Part shown: piece by piece, positions 27,053 to 36,117 of the stretch
Layout: the number at the start of each line of letters is the position of its first letter
Position numbering within the stretch: position 1 is the stretch's first letter
NCBI RefSeq assembly: GCF_008195825.1
Contig: NZ_CP043329.1
Span: 1,612,001 to 1,676,000 of the forward strand
Origin: Pedobacter aquae
Lineage (GTDB): Bacteria > Bacteroidota > Bacteroidia > Sphingobacteriales > Sphingobacteriaceae
Length of the DNA stretch: 64,000 nucleotides
Direction of reading: 5' to 3'
Program-made: the position numbers and the translations under genes
The notes under the pieces: model-generated
Told to the model about the DNA's origin: nothing
Seen by the model: the letters and a program-made list of their open reading frames with translations, nothing else
Databases searched by the model: none

Positions 27053-29503
27053 TTATGCGTAAAAGCCTGGATATTTTTTCGGATTAGAATCTTGCATCAT
27101 TTGGTAAATCTTCTCTATAATATCATCTAAACTAGGTTTACCAAAATAATCACCATCAGAACCATAAGATGTACGATGCTCTGCTGCTGATAAGGTTTGT
27201 GGCTGCATATCTAATAAATAATAACCTTTTTGTCTCTCTAAAATATCTCTTAAGATATACGCAGTTCCTCCTCCCGGTACATCTTCATCAACAACTAATA
27301 ACTTATTGGTTTTTTCTAGAGATTTAGCACAATCCATAGCAATATCAAAAGGCATTAAAGTTTGTGCATCAATAACTTCTACATCAATACCATAATTTAA
27401 TAACTCTTCTGCTGCTTCCATCACCAATTTTAAGGTAGAGCCGTAGGAAACAACCGTCATATCTTTCCCTTTCTTTAAAACCTCTACCTCTCCTAGTGCT
27501 ATGGTAAACTCACCTACATTATCAGGCAACTTCTCTTTTAAACGATAACCATTTAAACATTCTATAACTAAAGCGGGTTCATCACCTTTAAATAAGGTAT
27601 TATACATGCCTGCCGCTTGTGTCATATTACGAGGTACACAGAAATGAATTCCTTTTAAAGAGTTCAAAATCATCCCTATTGGAGAGCCTGCATGCCAGAT
27701 ACCTTCTAAACGATGCCCTCTTGTACGTATAATTAGCGGAGCAATCTGGCCGGCCTTTGTTCTATAACTTAAACTAGCTAAATCATCACTTAAAATATTC
27801 AAGGCAAAAATCAGATAATCCAAGTATTGTATTTCAGCAATGGGTCTAAAACCTCTTAACGCCAAACCTATACCCTGCCCAATAATGGTCATTTCTCTAA
27901 TACCTGTATCAGCAATTCTTAGCTCTCCATATTTTGCCTGCAAACCAGCAAAACCTTGATTAACATCACCTATTCTTCCTAAATCTTCACCAAAAGCAAC
28001 TAGCAAAGGATTTTTATCAAAATTATAATCAAAACAAGCGTTTAAAACATCTTTACCATCTACCACTTTTGTTTGGTCTGAGTAAACTGCCTCAACAGAT
28101 TTAACTTTTAGTGGAGATAATGGTGTTTGCGAAAATAATTTTGAGTTATATCTTTCTTGATTAAATGCTACTTGAGATACCAGCCAATGTGCTAATTCTT
28201 CTTTTGAGGAAGATTTTAAATTTCTAGCTAAACGTAATGCCTTTTTACCTGCCGATAGAATTTCTTTTCTTAAAGGATCTATTTCTGAACGTAGTTTTTG
28301 TGCTACTTCTTCAACCAAAGGTTCTTCCAAAGCCAGTTTATCTATCAAACCTAAAGCTACTTCCTTCTCTTGGTTAATGTCTGCCATTACATTATTCCAA
28401 GCTTGTTTTAAAAGATTTTTAACTTCAATTTTAATAGAACTTTCTAAATTATCTAACTCCTCTTCTGTAGAAATAGCAGAAGAAATCATCCATTTACGCA
28501 TTTGCGCAATACAATCAAACTCCTTTTCCCACTCTAAACGCTCTTTAGACTTATAACGCTCATGAGAACCAGAAGTAGAATGCCCAAGAGGTTGTGTTAA
28601 TTCTGTAACATGAATAAGAACCGGTACATGCTCTTCTCTACAAACTTGTATGGCTCTTTCATAAGTTTCGCAAAGCGCAACATAATCCCAGCCTTTTACT
28701 TTAAAAATTTCAAATCCCGGTTTTTCATCATCTCGCTGAAAACCTTTTAATATTTCAGAAATATCTTCTTTTGTGGTTTGATATTTTGCAGGGACAGAAA
28801 TACCATAAGCATCGTCCCAAACAGATATTGCCATCGGAATTTGTAAAACTCCAGCTGCGTTTATAGCTTCAAAAAACACGCCCTCAGACGTTGATGCATT
28901 TCCTATTGTCCCAAATGCTACCTCATTACCATTGATAGAAAAATGTTCAAAATCTTTTAATTCTGGATTTTTGCGGTATAATTTAGAAGCATAAGCTAAA
29001 CCTACCAATCTGGCCATTTGTGCTGCCGTAGGTGAAATATCAGAAGAGCTATTTTTCATAGCGGTTTGACTTTTCCAGCTACCATCATCATTTACAAACC
29101 TGGTTGCAAAGTGCGAATTCATTTGCCTTCCGGCTGATGCTGGTTCTTTTTCTATATCAGTATGAGAATAAAGTTGAGCGAAGAGCTCCAAGATATTACT
29201 CATGCCTGATGCAAACATAAAAGTTTGGTCTCTATAATAGCCAGAACGCCAATCTCCAGCCCTAAAAGCCTTTGCCATTGCCAGTTGAGCCACTTCTTTC
29301 CCATCTCCAAATATCCCAAATTTGGCCTTTCCTGTTAATACCTCTCTGCGGCCCAGAATACTGGCTTGCCTGCTCTCGTATGCGATCTTATAATCATTGA
29401 TTACCAATGATTTAAAGTCATCAAAACTAAGTTCAGAAGTATCAAAAGGATTAGTCATTTTGTATTGTGCCTCTCTCATATCAACCGGTTTGTAAGATTT
29501 CAA
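27053..29503 (-). CDS. Fused alpha/beta E1 component of a 2-oxoacid dehydrogenase
   Basis: A chain of up to 816 residues holding both E1 subunits. The alpha part (about 20-460) binds thiamine diphosphate (GNEVAFGTIGNASTSEGVFFEAINAAG, then SVWDDAYGISVPA). The beta part (about 480-816) has VAFGEDLGRIGDVNQGFAGLQAKYGE, VPRNMTQAAG and VVDEDVPGGGTAYILRD. It should decarboxylate a 2-oxoacid, probably branched-chain, and pass the acyl group to a lipoyl E2 encoded elsewhere. A TATTTTTG box at 29501-29508 on this strand would start RNA inside the first codons, so Met16 (29458) or Met9 is the likelier start. Confidence 0.9.
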   Translation of the reverse strand: MKSYKPVDMREAQYKMTNPFDTSELSFDDFKSLVINDYKIAYESRQASILGRREVLTGKAKFGIFGDGKEVAQLAMAKAFRAGDWRSGYYRDQTFMFASGMSNILELFAQLYSHTDIEKEPASAGRQMNSHFATRFVNDDGSWKSQTAMKNSSSDISPTAAQMARLVGLAYASKLYRKNPELKDFEHFSINGNEVAFGTIGNASTSEGVFFEAINAAGVLQIPMAISVWDDAYGISVPAKYQTTKEDISEILKGFQRDDEKPGFEIFKVKGWDYVALCETYERAIQVCREEHVPVLIHVTELTQPLGHSTSGSHERYKSKERLEWEKEFDCIAQMRKWMISSAISTEEELDNLESSIKIEVKNLLKQAWNNVMADINQEKEVALGLIDKLALEEPLVEEVAQKLRSEIDPLRKEILSAGKKALRLARNLKSSSKEELAHWLVSQVAFNQERYNSKLFSQTPLSPLKVKSVEAVYSDQTKVVDGKDVLNACFDYNFDKNPLLVAFGEDLGRIGDVNQGFAGLQAKYGELRIADTGIREMTIIGQGIGLALRGFRPIAEIQYLDYLIFALNILSDDLASLSYRTKAGQIAPLIIRTRGHRLEGIWHAGSPIGMILNSLKGIHFCVPRNMTQAAGMYNTLFKGDEPALVIECLNGYRLKEKLPDNVGEFTIALGEVEVLKKGKDMTVVSYGSTLKLVMEAAEELLNYGIDVEVIDAQTLMPFDIAMDCAKSLEKTNKLLVVDEDVPGGGTAYILRDILERQKGYYLLDMQPQTLSAAEHRTSYGSDGDYFGKPSLDDIIEKIYQMMQDSNPKKYPGFYA

Positions 29504-29557
29504 AAATATGAAAATATCATTTGTATGAAGAATTTTAAAGCTTATTTCAGTAAAATG

Positions 29558-29588
29558 TTTGGAACAAAATTTGAGTTTATTACATTTG
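29558..29588 (+). promoter_or_regulatory. Promoter of the DUF1573 gene
   Basis: TTTG (29558-29561) and TACATTTG (29581-29588) are 19 bases apart, matching the Bacteroidota -33/-7 pattern; the gene's ATG lies 17 bases after the -7 box. Confidence 0.65.
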
Positions 29589-29605
29589 GATAAATTTTCG
29601 AAAAA

Positions 29606-29998
29606 ATGAAAAAGATTTTAATCATTATGGCAGTGCTTGTGGGCTTCATAGGTTTTACTGCTATGCAAGACAATAAAGCTGAATTTAAATTTGTAGAAGA
29701 AACACATGATTTTGGTAAAATCCCTCAAGGAAAACCCGTTTCATTTACTTTCAAATACACCAATACAGGCAACGAGCCTTTAATTATTTCTGATATTGCT
29801 TCATCTTGTGGATGTACAGTTCCTGAAGTTTTACCTAAAGCTGGTACTCCAATTAAAAAAGGTGAATCAGGCTCTATTACCATTACTTACAATGCAGCGG
29901 TTGCAGCCCCTTTTAACAAATCTGTTACCATTACATCAAATTCAAAAACACCTAAAAAGATGTTATACATCAAAGGTGAGGTTCAAGCCGCCAAGTAA
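29606..29998 (+). CDS. DUF1573 secreted protein
   Basis: A 130-residue protein with a signal peptide (MKKILIIMAVLVGFIGFTAM) and one DUF1573 domain, an Ig-like/MSP-like fold: VEETHDFGKIPQGKPVSFTFKYTNTGNEPLIISDIASSCGCTVPE, then GESGSITITYN and TSNSKTPKKMLYIKGEV. The SCGC motif is typical. Common in Bacteroidota; function unknown, perhaps periplasmic scaffolding. It has its own promoter and terminator. Confidence 0.92.
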   Translation: MKKILIIMAVLVGFIGFTAMQDNKAEFKFVEETHDFGKIPQGKPVSFTFKYTNTGNEPLIISDIASSCGCTVPEVLPKAGTPIKKGESGSITITYNAAVAAPFNKSVTITSNSKTPKKMLYIKGEVQAAK

Positions 29999-30020
29999 TT
30001 TTTAAACATATTAAATTCAG

Positions 30021-30059
30021 GAAAAGCCTTCTCTGTAATTTCAGGAAAGGCTTTTCTTT
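30021..30059 (+). terminator. Terminator after the DUF1573 gene
   Basis: GAAAAGCCTT (30021-30030) pairs perfectly with AAGGCTTTTC (30047-30056), followed by TTT. Confidence 0.75.
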
Positions 30060-30113
30060 GTTAAAAAGATTAAACCATAAACCCTAAACAAACAACCACT
30101 AATTTTGTGGATT

Positions 30114-31346
30114 ATGCCTAAAATTTCCAATAAAGGACAACAAATGCCAGCTTCACCGATCAGGAAGCTAACCCCTTTTGCTGAGAGAGCAAAATCTGAA
30201 GGTAAAAAAGTATATCACCTCAATATTGGTCAACCTGATATTGAAACGCCAGCCGTAATGCTGGATGCTATTAAAAATATAGACTTTAAAGTTTGGGCCT
30301 ATACCGCCTCTGAGGGTACTGTGTCTTACAGAGACGCCTTAACAGATTATTATAATAAATTAGGCTATAACATTAGTCCAGAAGATATTTTAGTAACTAC
30401 TGGTGGTTCTGAAGCCATTATCATAAGTTTAATGACTTGTTTAAACCAAGGTGAGGAGGTTATCATTCCTGAACCTTTTTATGCAAACTATAATGCTTAT
30501 GCCTGCCAGAGTGACAGTGTAATAAAACCCATCTTGTCTGTTATTGATAATAGTTTTGCCTTACCGCCTATTGCCGAGTTTGAAAAAGCTATAACTTCTA
30601 AAACCAGAGCTATTATGATTTGTAATCCTAATAACCCTACTGGCTATTTATACTCTAAGCAAGAATTTGAGGATTTAAAGACCTTAGCTTTAAAGCATGA
30701 TTTATTTATTATAGCAGATGAAGCTTATCGCGAGTTTTGCTATGATGATAAACAATTTTTCTCTCCAATGCATTTTGAAGGAATAGAAAATAATGTCATC
30801 ATCATAGATACAGTTTCAAAACGTTATAGTGCTTGTGGAGCTAGATTGGGCTGCATGATTACTAAAAACAAAGAAGTGATTGCTACAGCGCTTAAATTTG
30901 CACAAGCAAGACTAAGCCCAGGCATGGTAGAACAAATTGCTGGTACAGCTGCAACTATTTACACTCCTGATAGTTATTTTACAGAGGTAAACCATGAATA
31001 TGCAGAACGTAGAGATATTTTAGTGAATGCTTTAAACCAAATGGAAGGGGTATTTTGTCCTAACCCAGGAGGTGCTTTTTATGTAGTTGCCCGCTTCCCT
31101 ATTGACAATGCTGATAAGTTTTGCCAATGGATGTTAGAAGAGTTTTCTTACGATAATCAAACGGTGATGCTAGCTCCTGCATCAGGATTTTATGCTACAC
31201 CAGGCGTAGGAGAAAATGAGCTTAGATTGGCCTATGTATTAAACAAACCTGATTTAAAAAAGGCGATGATTTGCTTAGAAGAAGCACTAAAAGTTTACCC
31301 TGGCAGAATTGTTACTGTACAAAATGAGATAATACACACAAATTGA
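30114..31346 (+). CDS. Class I/II PLP aminotransferase (aspartate aminotransferase-like)
   Basis: About 410 residues. Motifs: YHLNIGQPDIETP, TTGGSEAI (phosphate loop), MICNPNNPTGYLYS, FIIADEAYREF, and the PLP lysine in IIDTVSKRYSACGARLG near 240. The substrate is not decided; the group includes aspartate and aromatic aminotransferases. The ATG at 30114 is preferred over the upstream TTG at 30105. A TAATTTTG box ends six bases before this ATG, which could mean a leaderless transcript. Confidence 0.88.
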   Translation: MPKISNKGQQMPASPIRKLTPFAERAKSEGKKVYHLNIGQPDIETPAVMLDAIKNIDFKVWAYTASEGTVSYRDALTDYYNKLGYNISPEDILVTTGGSEAIIISLMTCLNQGEEVIIPEPFYANYNAYACQSDSVIKPILSVIDNSFALPPIAEFEKAITSKTRAIMICNPNNPTGYLYSKQEFEDLKTLALKHDLFIIADEAYREFCYDDKQFFSPMHFEGIENNVIIIDTVSKRYSACGARLGCMITKNKEVIATALKFAQARLSPGMVEQIAGTAATIYTPDSYFTEVNHEYAERRDILVNALNQMEGVFCPNPGGAFYVVARFPIDNADKFCQWMLEEFSYDNQTVMLAPASGFYATPGVGENELRLAYVLNKPDLKKAMICLEEALKVYPGRIVTVQNEIIHTN

Positions 31347-31406
31347 TACTTTAAAATTGGTACTTTTGTTGCTCTTAGTTGCAATACTACTTTCAACTAA
31401 AGAATT

Positions 31407-31801
31407 GGGGTCGACCGGAATTGACAGGATGGAAGATCAGTGTGTAAGCATGCAGCGAATTGAGAAAACATCGCTATAATCAGGATTCTCAAACTATAAA
31501 AGGCGAAAATAACTACGCTCTTGCTGCTTAATCTTAACCGAGTTAAGATTGCCTTTGTTACACTTTAGAAGTGTAAGCGAGATGTTTCCCAAGAGCCCGG
31601 TCTGGCGGCACTTGATATGGAAGCACTGAAAAGCTAGAATAAGGATAAAAGCGCTTCGATTTTGTCTCGAAAACCCTAGAAGCTAAGGATTAAGCCGGAT
31701 GTTTGTGTCCACCTTGGTCTCTACAATTAAGCACAAAATAAGCATGTAGAAAGCGCAACTCATCCCATGTTTGGACGAGGGTTCGAATCCCTCCGACTCC
31801 A
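31407..31801 (+). ncRNA. ssrA: Transfer-messenger RNA
   Basis: The 5' end GGGGTCGACCGGAATTGACA and 3' end GGTTCGAATCCCTCCGACTCC A form the tRNA-like part (GGGGTCG pairs with CGACTCC; CCA is not encoded). The tag ORF, resuming near 31499-31501, reads GENNYALAA then TAA at 31529-31531. The length of about 395 fits Bacteroidota tmRNA. Function: frees stalled ribosomes and tags the broken protein for proteolysis. A TACTTTTG box lies upstream at 31361-31368, but without a well-spaced -33. Confidence 0.96.
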
Positions 31802-31805
31802 CTTT

Positions 31806-32333
31806 TCAAAACAAAACCTTGTAAATCAATATTTTACAAGGTTTTGTTTTATTTTCTAAAAAACTATAAACATCTAACCTAAGCCCATTTATTGATATAA
31901 AAAGAATTCTTTCAACCTGTTTGTCTTCGTTAGGTTGTGATAAAATATCATCAATAATAGACTTTTGCTCTGTTTTAGTCAATGATTTAAATTTATCAAA
32001 TACCAACGCATCTTGAAAACTTAAAACTATTTGATCATCATCAGCTAACTTCTCAACAACATCTAAATAAAGAGTTACTTTCACCTTATCTCCTCCTGTT
32101 TTATTTATAGCTTTCCTAATTTCATCGTTAATAGCCAATAGTTTATCTGATTTTTTTCGAGGTGATAAATTTTTAGAGCTAATACTAAAACCATCAATAT
32201 TGCCAGAAACTTTTAAAGAACCCCATTTCCCTTTCATATTAGCTGTATTCGGAATTACCAAATGATAGGTCCAAGCACCTTTACCAGGTTCATATTGTAA
32301 TATTAAATCTTCTTCTTTAATAAGATAATCCAT
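31806..32333 (-). CDS. DUF1905 / YdeI-like protein
   Basis: A 175-residue cytoplasmic protein. The first 90 residues match the DUF1905 pattern (GKGAWTYHLVIPN, KGKWGSLKVSGNIDGFSISS, IRKAINKTGGDKVKVTLYLD). The second half resembles the YdeI/OmpD-associated helical part, but the usual basic ETRxRRI ending is replaced by ERILFISINGLRLDVYSF. The last dozen or so codons lie within the ssrA terminator hairpin, so the C-terminus may be acquired or altered. Function unknown. Confidence 0.75.
   Translation of the reverse strand: MDYLIKEEDLILQYEPGKGAWTYHLVIPNTANMKGKWGSLKVSGNIDGFSISSKNLSPRKKSDKLLAINDEIRKAINKTGGDKVKVTLYLDVVEKLADDDQIVLSFQDALVFDKFKSLTKTEQKSIIDDILSQPNEDKQVERILFISINGLRLDVYSFLENKTKPCKILIYKVLF
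31808..31850. terminator. Terminator of ssrA (18-bp perfect stem)
   Basis: AAAACAAAACCTTGTAAA (31808-31825) and its exact complement (31833-31850) flank a seven-base loop. With A4 and T4 ends it could work in both directions. It overlaps the last codons of the opposite-strand DUF1905 gene. Confidence 0.85.
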
Positions 32334-32666
32334 TTCATTGTTAATTCTTAGCAGAACTCTTAAAAGTGATTTATGTTTTAAACCCCTATATAATTCATCT
32401 TTAAAAAGCTTATAAACAACAAAACGGAATCTTTTAACAAGAATTCCGTTTCGTAAACCAACCCAAAATCAATTTTGGAAAACGCTTTTAGTTTATCAAG
32501 AACTACTTAAGCTAACCACGTTATACCTACTTCTACGTTATGTTAATAAAAAGGTTCTGTAATGGTCAATTAAAATTCTTAGTTGATAATGTTTTGTTTA
32601 AGTTTGTTTTTCTTAACATCTTTAACAGTTAAACAAACTTAAAATTTGTTGCTAAGGCTGCATATC
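32334..32666. other. Intergenic region between the DUF1905 and CHASE3 genes
   Basis: About 330 bases without a gene. It holds an imperfect inverted repeat (AAACGGAAT / ATTCCGTTT, about 32422-32452) and, next to the CHASE3 gene, a perfect 13-bp inverted repeat listed separately. I see no tRNA or small ORF with convincing features. Confidence 0.5.
32597..32643. promoter_or_regulatory. Perfect 13-bp inverted repeat upstream of the CHASE3 gene
   Basis: TTTAAGTTTGTTT (32597-32609) is repeated inverted as AAACAAACTTAAA (32631-32643), 21 bases apart. Each arm contains TAAGTTTG (a TAnnTTTG -7 match), one on each strand. It may be an operator, a leader hairpin or a pair of divergent promoter boxes. 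Confidence 0.5.
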
Positions 32667-33299
32667 ATGAAAAACAAGAAAATAATTTTAACAACTATCG
32701 CAGTTTGTATTATTATAATAGCTTATAATCTTTTTACCCTTTTTAAATCTTATAATAAAATAAGCGATAAATATGATTCTGTTCAAAGTAAGTATGACTT
32801 TGCTATAAGTTCTCATTCTCTATTAGAAAACATAAAAGATGCCGAATCTGCCAAGAGAGGCTACCTTTTAACTGGCAATAAAGCTTATTTAGAAAATTAT
32901 TATAAAGCTAGTTTTAGGATAAATTTTGAGAAAGAAAGGTTTAAGAAAATACTCGCTTATAAAGAATTAAAGAAAAGTGAACAAGATCAAATTAATGAAT
33001 TACTAAACCTTATTGATTTAAAAAGCGAGCAGCTAAGAAAAGTCATCGATTTAAAAAATAAAGATAAAAGCGAGGAGGCTATCGCCTTACTAAAATCTTA
33101 TAACGCAACCAATTTATTTGATAGCTTAGAGAATAGCATCAAGAAAATTAATAGCCAAAAAAAATATCAGGAAATTAAAGACAAGCAAATTATTAATGAT
33201 ACCCGTGAAATAACGAAATTTAAATTAGCCATAGGTCATCTCATCATGCTAGTTTTATTAATTATTATGGGTTTAATGATATCAGAAAGCAAAAGCTAA
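32667..33299 (+). CDS. CHASE3-domain membrane protein without kinase
   Basis: About 210 residues: a helix at the start (KKIILTTIAVCIIIIAYNLFTLF), a helical extracytoplasmic CHASE3 sensor with SLLENIKDAESAKRGYLLTGNKAYLENYY (about 55-85), and a second helix at the very end (LAIGHLIMLVLLIIMGLMI) followed by six residues. CHASE3 normally feeds a histidine kinase or guanylate cyclase, but here the protein stops right after the second helix. The ATG at 32667 is preferred over TTG 32646. It converges with the helicase gene; ends overlap by four bases. Confidence 0.82.
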   Translation: MKNKKIILTTIAVCIIIIAYNLFTLFKSYNKISDKYDSVQSKYDFAISSHSLLENIKDAESAKRGYLLTGNKAYLENYYKASFRINFEKERFKKILAYKELKKSEQDQINELLNLIDLKSEQLRKVIDLKNKDKSEEAIALLKSYNATNLFDSLENSIKKINSQKKYQEIKDKQIINDTREITKFKLAIGHLIMLVLLIIMGLMISESKS

Positions 33300-34744
33300 G
33301 CGTCTTTCTCTTTTTTAAAAAAATCATCAATAAAATTAACAAAAAACAGTTCTTTAGAAGCCCTAGTACAAGCTGTATAAAGCCATCTTAATAACTCGGT
33401 ATTTAACAACTCTGGGGTTAAGTATCCTTGATCTACAAATACAGCTGGCCACTGCCCACCCTGCGCTTTATGGCAAGTTACAGCATACGCAAACTTAATT
33501 TGTAAAGCGTTATAGTAAGGGTTAATTTTTAACTCTTCCATCCTTACACGCTTATTGGTAATGTGCTCATAATCTTTCATCACCTCATTAAAAAATATCT
33601 TTTGATTTTCGTAAGATAAATTTGGGCTTTCTGCATACAAAGTATCCAATAAAACCTTGCATTCTATTTGGTAGCCTTCCTCGGTACTATCTAAAATTTC
33701 TAGTTGTACATCGGCAAACCTAAAACCATACATATCGTGGATATTTTTTACTCGAGAGATTTTTGCAATATCTCCGTTTGCAATAAAGCCTCCTTTATCC
33801 TCGGGCATCCAGAAATAATTATTCTTAACAATCATCACTAAATCTCCGCCAGTTATCTCATCCTCACGCCAAAGTATCTGATTTCTAATATGCTGATTGT
33901 ACATATTAGCGTTCTTATTAGATCTACAAACCACTAAACAATTTTCTACACCATATTTATCATAAGCATAGTTTAAACCTTCAATAATTTTATCTCCTGT
34001 CATTTTATAAACATCCTTATAACCAGATGTTATTAATGATGGAAAACTAGCTTCTTCATTTCTAATTTGGTTTCTAATACGCGTAGCATTAAATAATATA
34101 CCAGATTTCTGAGCCTGACGTACCACATCTGTAAGTTCTACACCCATCATTTCAAGAGAAAATCCACTTAAATAATCAGCAGATAAAGCCGGGCTTTCTA
34201 AAGAGTTTACAGGCGGCAATTGTGCTGTATCACCAATAAAAATCAACTTATTGCCTTTATCATTATAAACGTAAGCGATTAAATCCTCAAGTAAACTACT
34301 TCCACTAAAATCACTTTTATCATCGCTAATCATAGAGGCTTCATCTACAATAAAAAAAGTGTCCTTATGCAGGTTTGGAGAAAGGCTAAACATTAAATCC
34401 GGACTTCCTGCAGTACGCTTACGATATATTTTACGATGTATAGTAGATGCCTGTAATCCTGAATAATGAGTTAAAACCTTGGCAGCTCTTCCTGTTGGAG
34501 CAAGTAAAACAACTTGCTTTTTTTGCATCCTTAAAACATTAACAAAAGCGCTTATCACAGTAGTTTTACCCGTTCCGGCATATCCTTTAATTAAAAAGGC
34601 CGCATCAGGGCTATCTGTAGCAACAAAATCTTCCAAAAGTTTAAATAAAGCAAGCTGTTGCTCGTTTGGTTCGTGTGGAAATTTCTGACGGAGTGATTGC
34701 GCTATCAACATGTTCTTCAAATTTGATAAAAATTTTGAACTCAT
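33296..34744 (-). CDS. RecD-like DNA helicase (UvrD/RecD superfamily 1)
   Basis: About 480 residues. Walker A GYAGTGKTT (motif I, near 55), QVVLLAPTGRAAKVL (Ia), FIVDEASMISD (motif II), LIFIGDTAQLPPV (motif III), and VTCHKAQGGQWPAVFVDQ with WLYTACTRASKELFFVN (motifs V/VI). It resembles short RecD2-type 5'-3' helicases without the N-terminal extension. The open frame reaches 34792, into the next gene; the ATG at 34744 (MSSKFLSNL) or 34711 (MLIAQSLRQ) is more likely. Confidence 0.9.
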   Translation of the reverse strand: MSSKFLSNLKNMLIAQSLRQKFPHEPNEQQLALFKLLEDFVATDSPDAAFLIKGYAGTGKTTVISAFVNVLRMQKKQVVLLAPTGRAAKVLTHYSGLQASTIHRKIYRKRTAGSPDLMFSLSPNLHKDTFFIVDEASMISDDKSDFSGSSLLEDLIAYVYNDKGNKLIFIGDTAQLPPVNSLESPALSADYLSGFSLEMMGVELTDVVRQAQKSGILFNATRIRNQIRNEEASFPSLITSGYKDVYKMTGDKIIEGLNYAYDKYGVENCLVVCRSNKNANMYNQHIRNQILWREDEITGGDLVMIVKNNYFWMPEDKGGFIANGDIAKISRVKNIHDMYGFRFADVQLEILDSTEEGYQIECKVLLDTLYAESPNLSYENQKIFFNEVMKDYEHITNKRVRMEELKINPYYNALQIKFAYAVTCHKAQGGQWPAVFVDQGYLTPELLNTELLRWLYTACTRASKELFFVNFIDDFFKKEKDA

Positions 34745-34775
34745 AGATTGATTAAAAATTTTACTTTTGTTAATA

Positions 34776-35582
34776 ATGGAAGATATTATCATTAAATCGT
34801 CAGATTTTACACCCGAAGACTCAAATCTTCAACAATTGCTTTTAGAAGTTGATGAAACTGGCTATAAATATGCTATTGTACAAAACCAATCGGTTAAACT
34901 TATAGGCCACCATTCATCTGCTAAGTTTTCTGATGATCATGATTTGTTTAAGACAAATTTTGCTCAACTAAAGGTTTCTCTAACAACAAAATCTTTCACT
35001 TTTTTACCAGAGATTTATTTTAATCAAGCTTTAGCTCATAAATTAAAAGCTTTCATAAATTTTGACGAACAACATGAAAGTATATTCGAGTGTCTTATTA
35101 ATAAAATTGACATTCGCTCTGTTTACACATTTAAAAACACGCAGTTAAAAGCTGTAAATGCTTCTTTCGAAAATCCTGTATACTTCCCACAATTCTTACC
35201 TATTTATGTAGGAGCAACACAAATAGCTGCAAAAACTTTACATCCAGAAATGTTCTTAAACTTCAAAAAAGAACATTTAGAAATACTAATTTTAAAAAAT
35301 GGTGAATTGTTTTTTTACAACATCTTCGAAATCAAAAACAAAGAAGAGTTAAAGTATTTTATTATGCTTGTTTTGCAAGAAAAAGAAATAAATGCTAAAG
35401 AAACAAGTATTAGGCTAAGTGGAAATATACAAACAGAAAGTACTTATTTTAAAGAGATAGACCAATTGTTTACAGATTGCGCTCTTGTTGATACTTTACC
35501 TTTTATAGATGCTGATGAAAACTTTACAGAAAAACCAATGCATCAATTTTTTTCTCTTTTAAGTCTTTCTTTATGCGAATAA
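34776..35582 (+). CDS. DUF3822 family protein
   Basis: About 268 residues without signal peptide or membrane helices. Proteins of this DUF stand before rsmD and coaD in many Bacteroidota, as here; they show a distant actin/hexokinase-like pattern (IVQNQSVKLIGHHSS near 35). The ATG at 34776 is chosen over TTG 34767. A TACTTTTG box (34762-34769) ends six bases before it. The gene overlaps rsmD by ten bases. Function unknown. Confidence 0.8.
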   Translation: MEDIIIKSSDFTPEDSNLQQLLLEVDETGYKYAIVQNQSVKLIGHHSSAKFSDDHDLFKTNFAQLKVSLTTKSFTFLPEIYFNQALAHKLKAFINFDEQHESIFECLINKIDIRSVYTFKNTQLKAVNASFENPVYFPQFLPIYVGATQIAAKTLHPEMFLNFKKEHLEILILKNGELFFYNIFEIKNKEELKYFIMLVLQEKEINAKETSIRLSGNIQTESTYFKEIDQLFTDCALVDTLPFIDADENFTEKPMHQFFSLLSLSLCE

Positions 35583-36106
35583 TTGGGGGTACACTAAAAG
35601 GAATAAGATTAAATCCGCCGAAAAAGCTTCCTGTTAGACCAACTACAGACATAGCGAAAGAAGCTTTATTTAATATTTTAGAGAATCAGCTAGAAATTAG
35701 CGATTTAAAAATTTTAGACTTATTTAGTGGTACTGGTAATATCTCCTTAGAATTTGCCTCTAGAGGTGCTCAAGAAATTATTTCTGTTGATAGAGATTTT
35801 GGTTGCTACGGCTATTTAAAAGCTACTAGTAAAGAGTTAAACCTCCATCAAATTAAAGCTTTTAAAAGCGATGTTTTTAAATTTCTAAATACAGAAACTC
35901 AACAATTTGATTTAATTTTCGCAGACCCTCCGTATGATTTAACCAACATACCAGAAATAGCGAAAATTGTATTTGATAAGAAACTTTTAAAACCTGGTGG
36001 AGTTTTAATTATAGAACATCAAAGCATGCACAACTTATCAAATCATCCTAATTTTACAGATAAAAGAAAATACGGTTACTCTGCTTTTAGCTTTTTCACA
36101 AACTAA
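35573..36106 (+). CDS. rsmD: 16S rRNA (guanine966-N2)-methyltransferase
   Basis: A 177-residue SAM methyltransferase acting on the small ribosomal subunit. It has the RsmD start MRIIGGTLKGIRLNPP...VRPTTDIAKEALFNIL, SAM loop LDLFSGTGNISLEFASRGA, and catalytic motif IFADPPYDL. It overlaps the DUF3822 gene and is 11 bases from coaD. Confidence 0.94.
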   Translation: MRIIGGTLKGIRLNPPKKLPVRPTTDIAKEALFNILENQLEISDLKILDLFSGTGNISLEFASRGAQEIISVDRDFGCYGYLKATSKELNLHQIKAFKSDVFKFLNTETQQFDLIFADPPYDLTNIPEIAKIVFDKKLLKPGGVLIIEHQSMHNLSNHPNFTDKRKYGYSAFSFFTN

Positions 36107-36117
36107 TATCCAAAACC

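Noticed and set aside
31361-31368. Promoter of ssrA (TACTTTTG)
   Set aside because: The nearest TTG is only 15 bases upstream, too close for the usual 19-21; not listed as a separate promoter.
31407-32333. Integrated island at ssrA
   Set aside because: Only one small gene follows; I see no integrase and no duplicate of the ssrA 3' end in the window.
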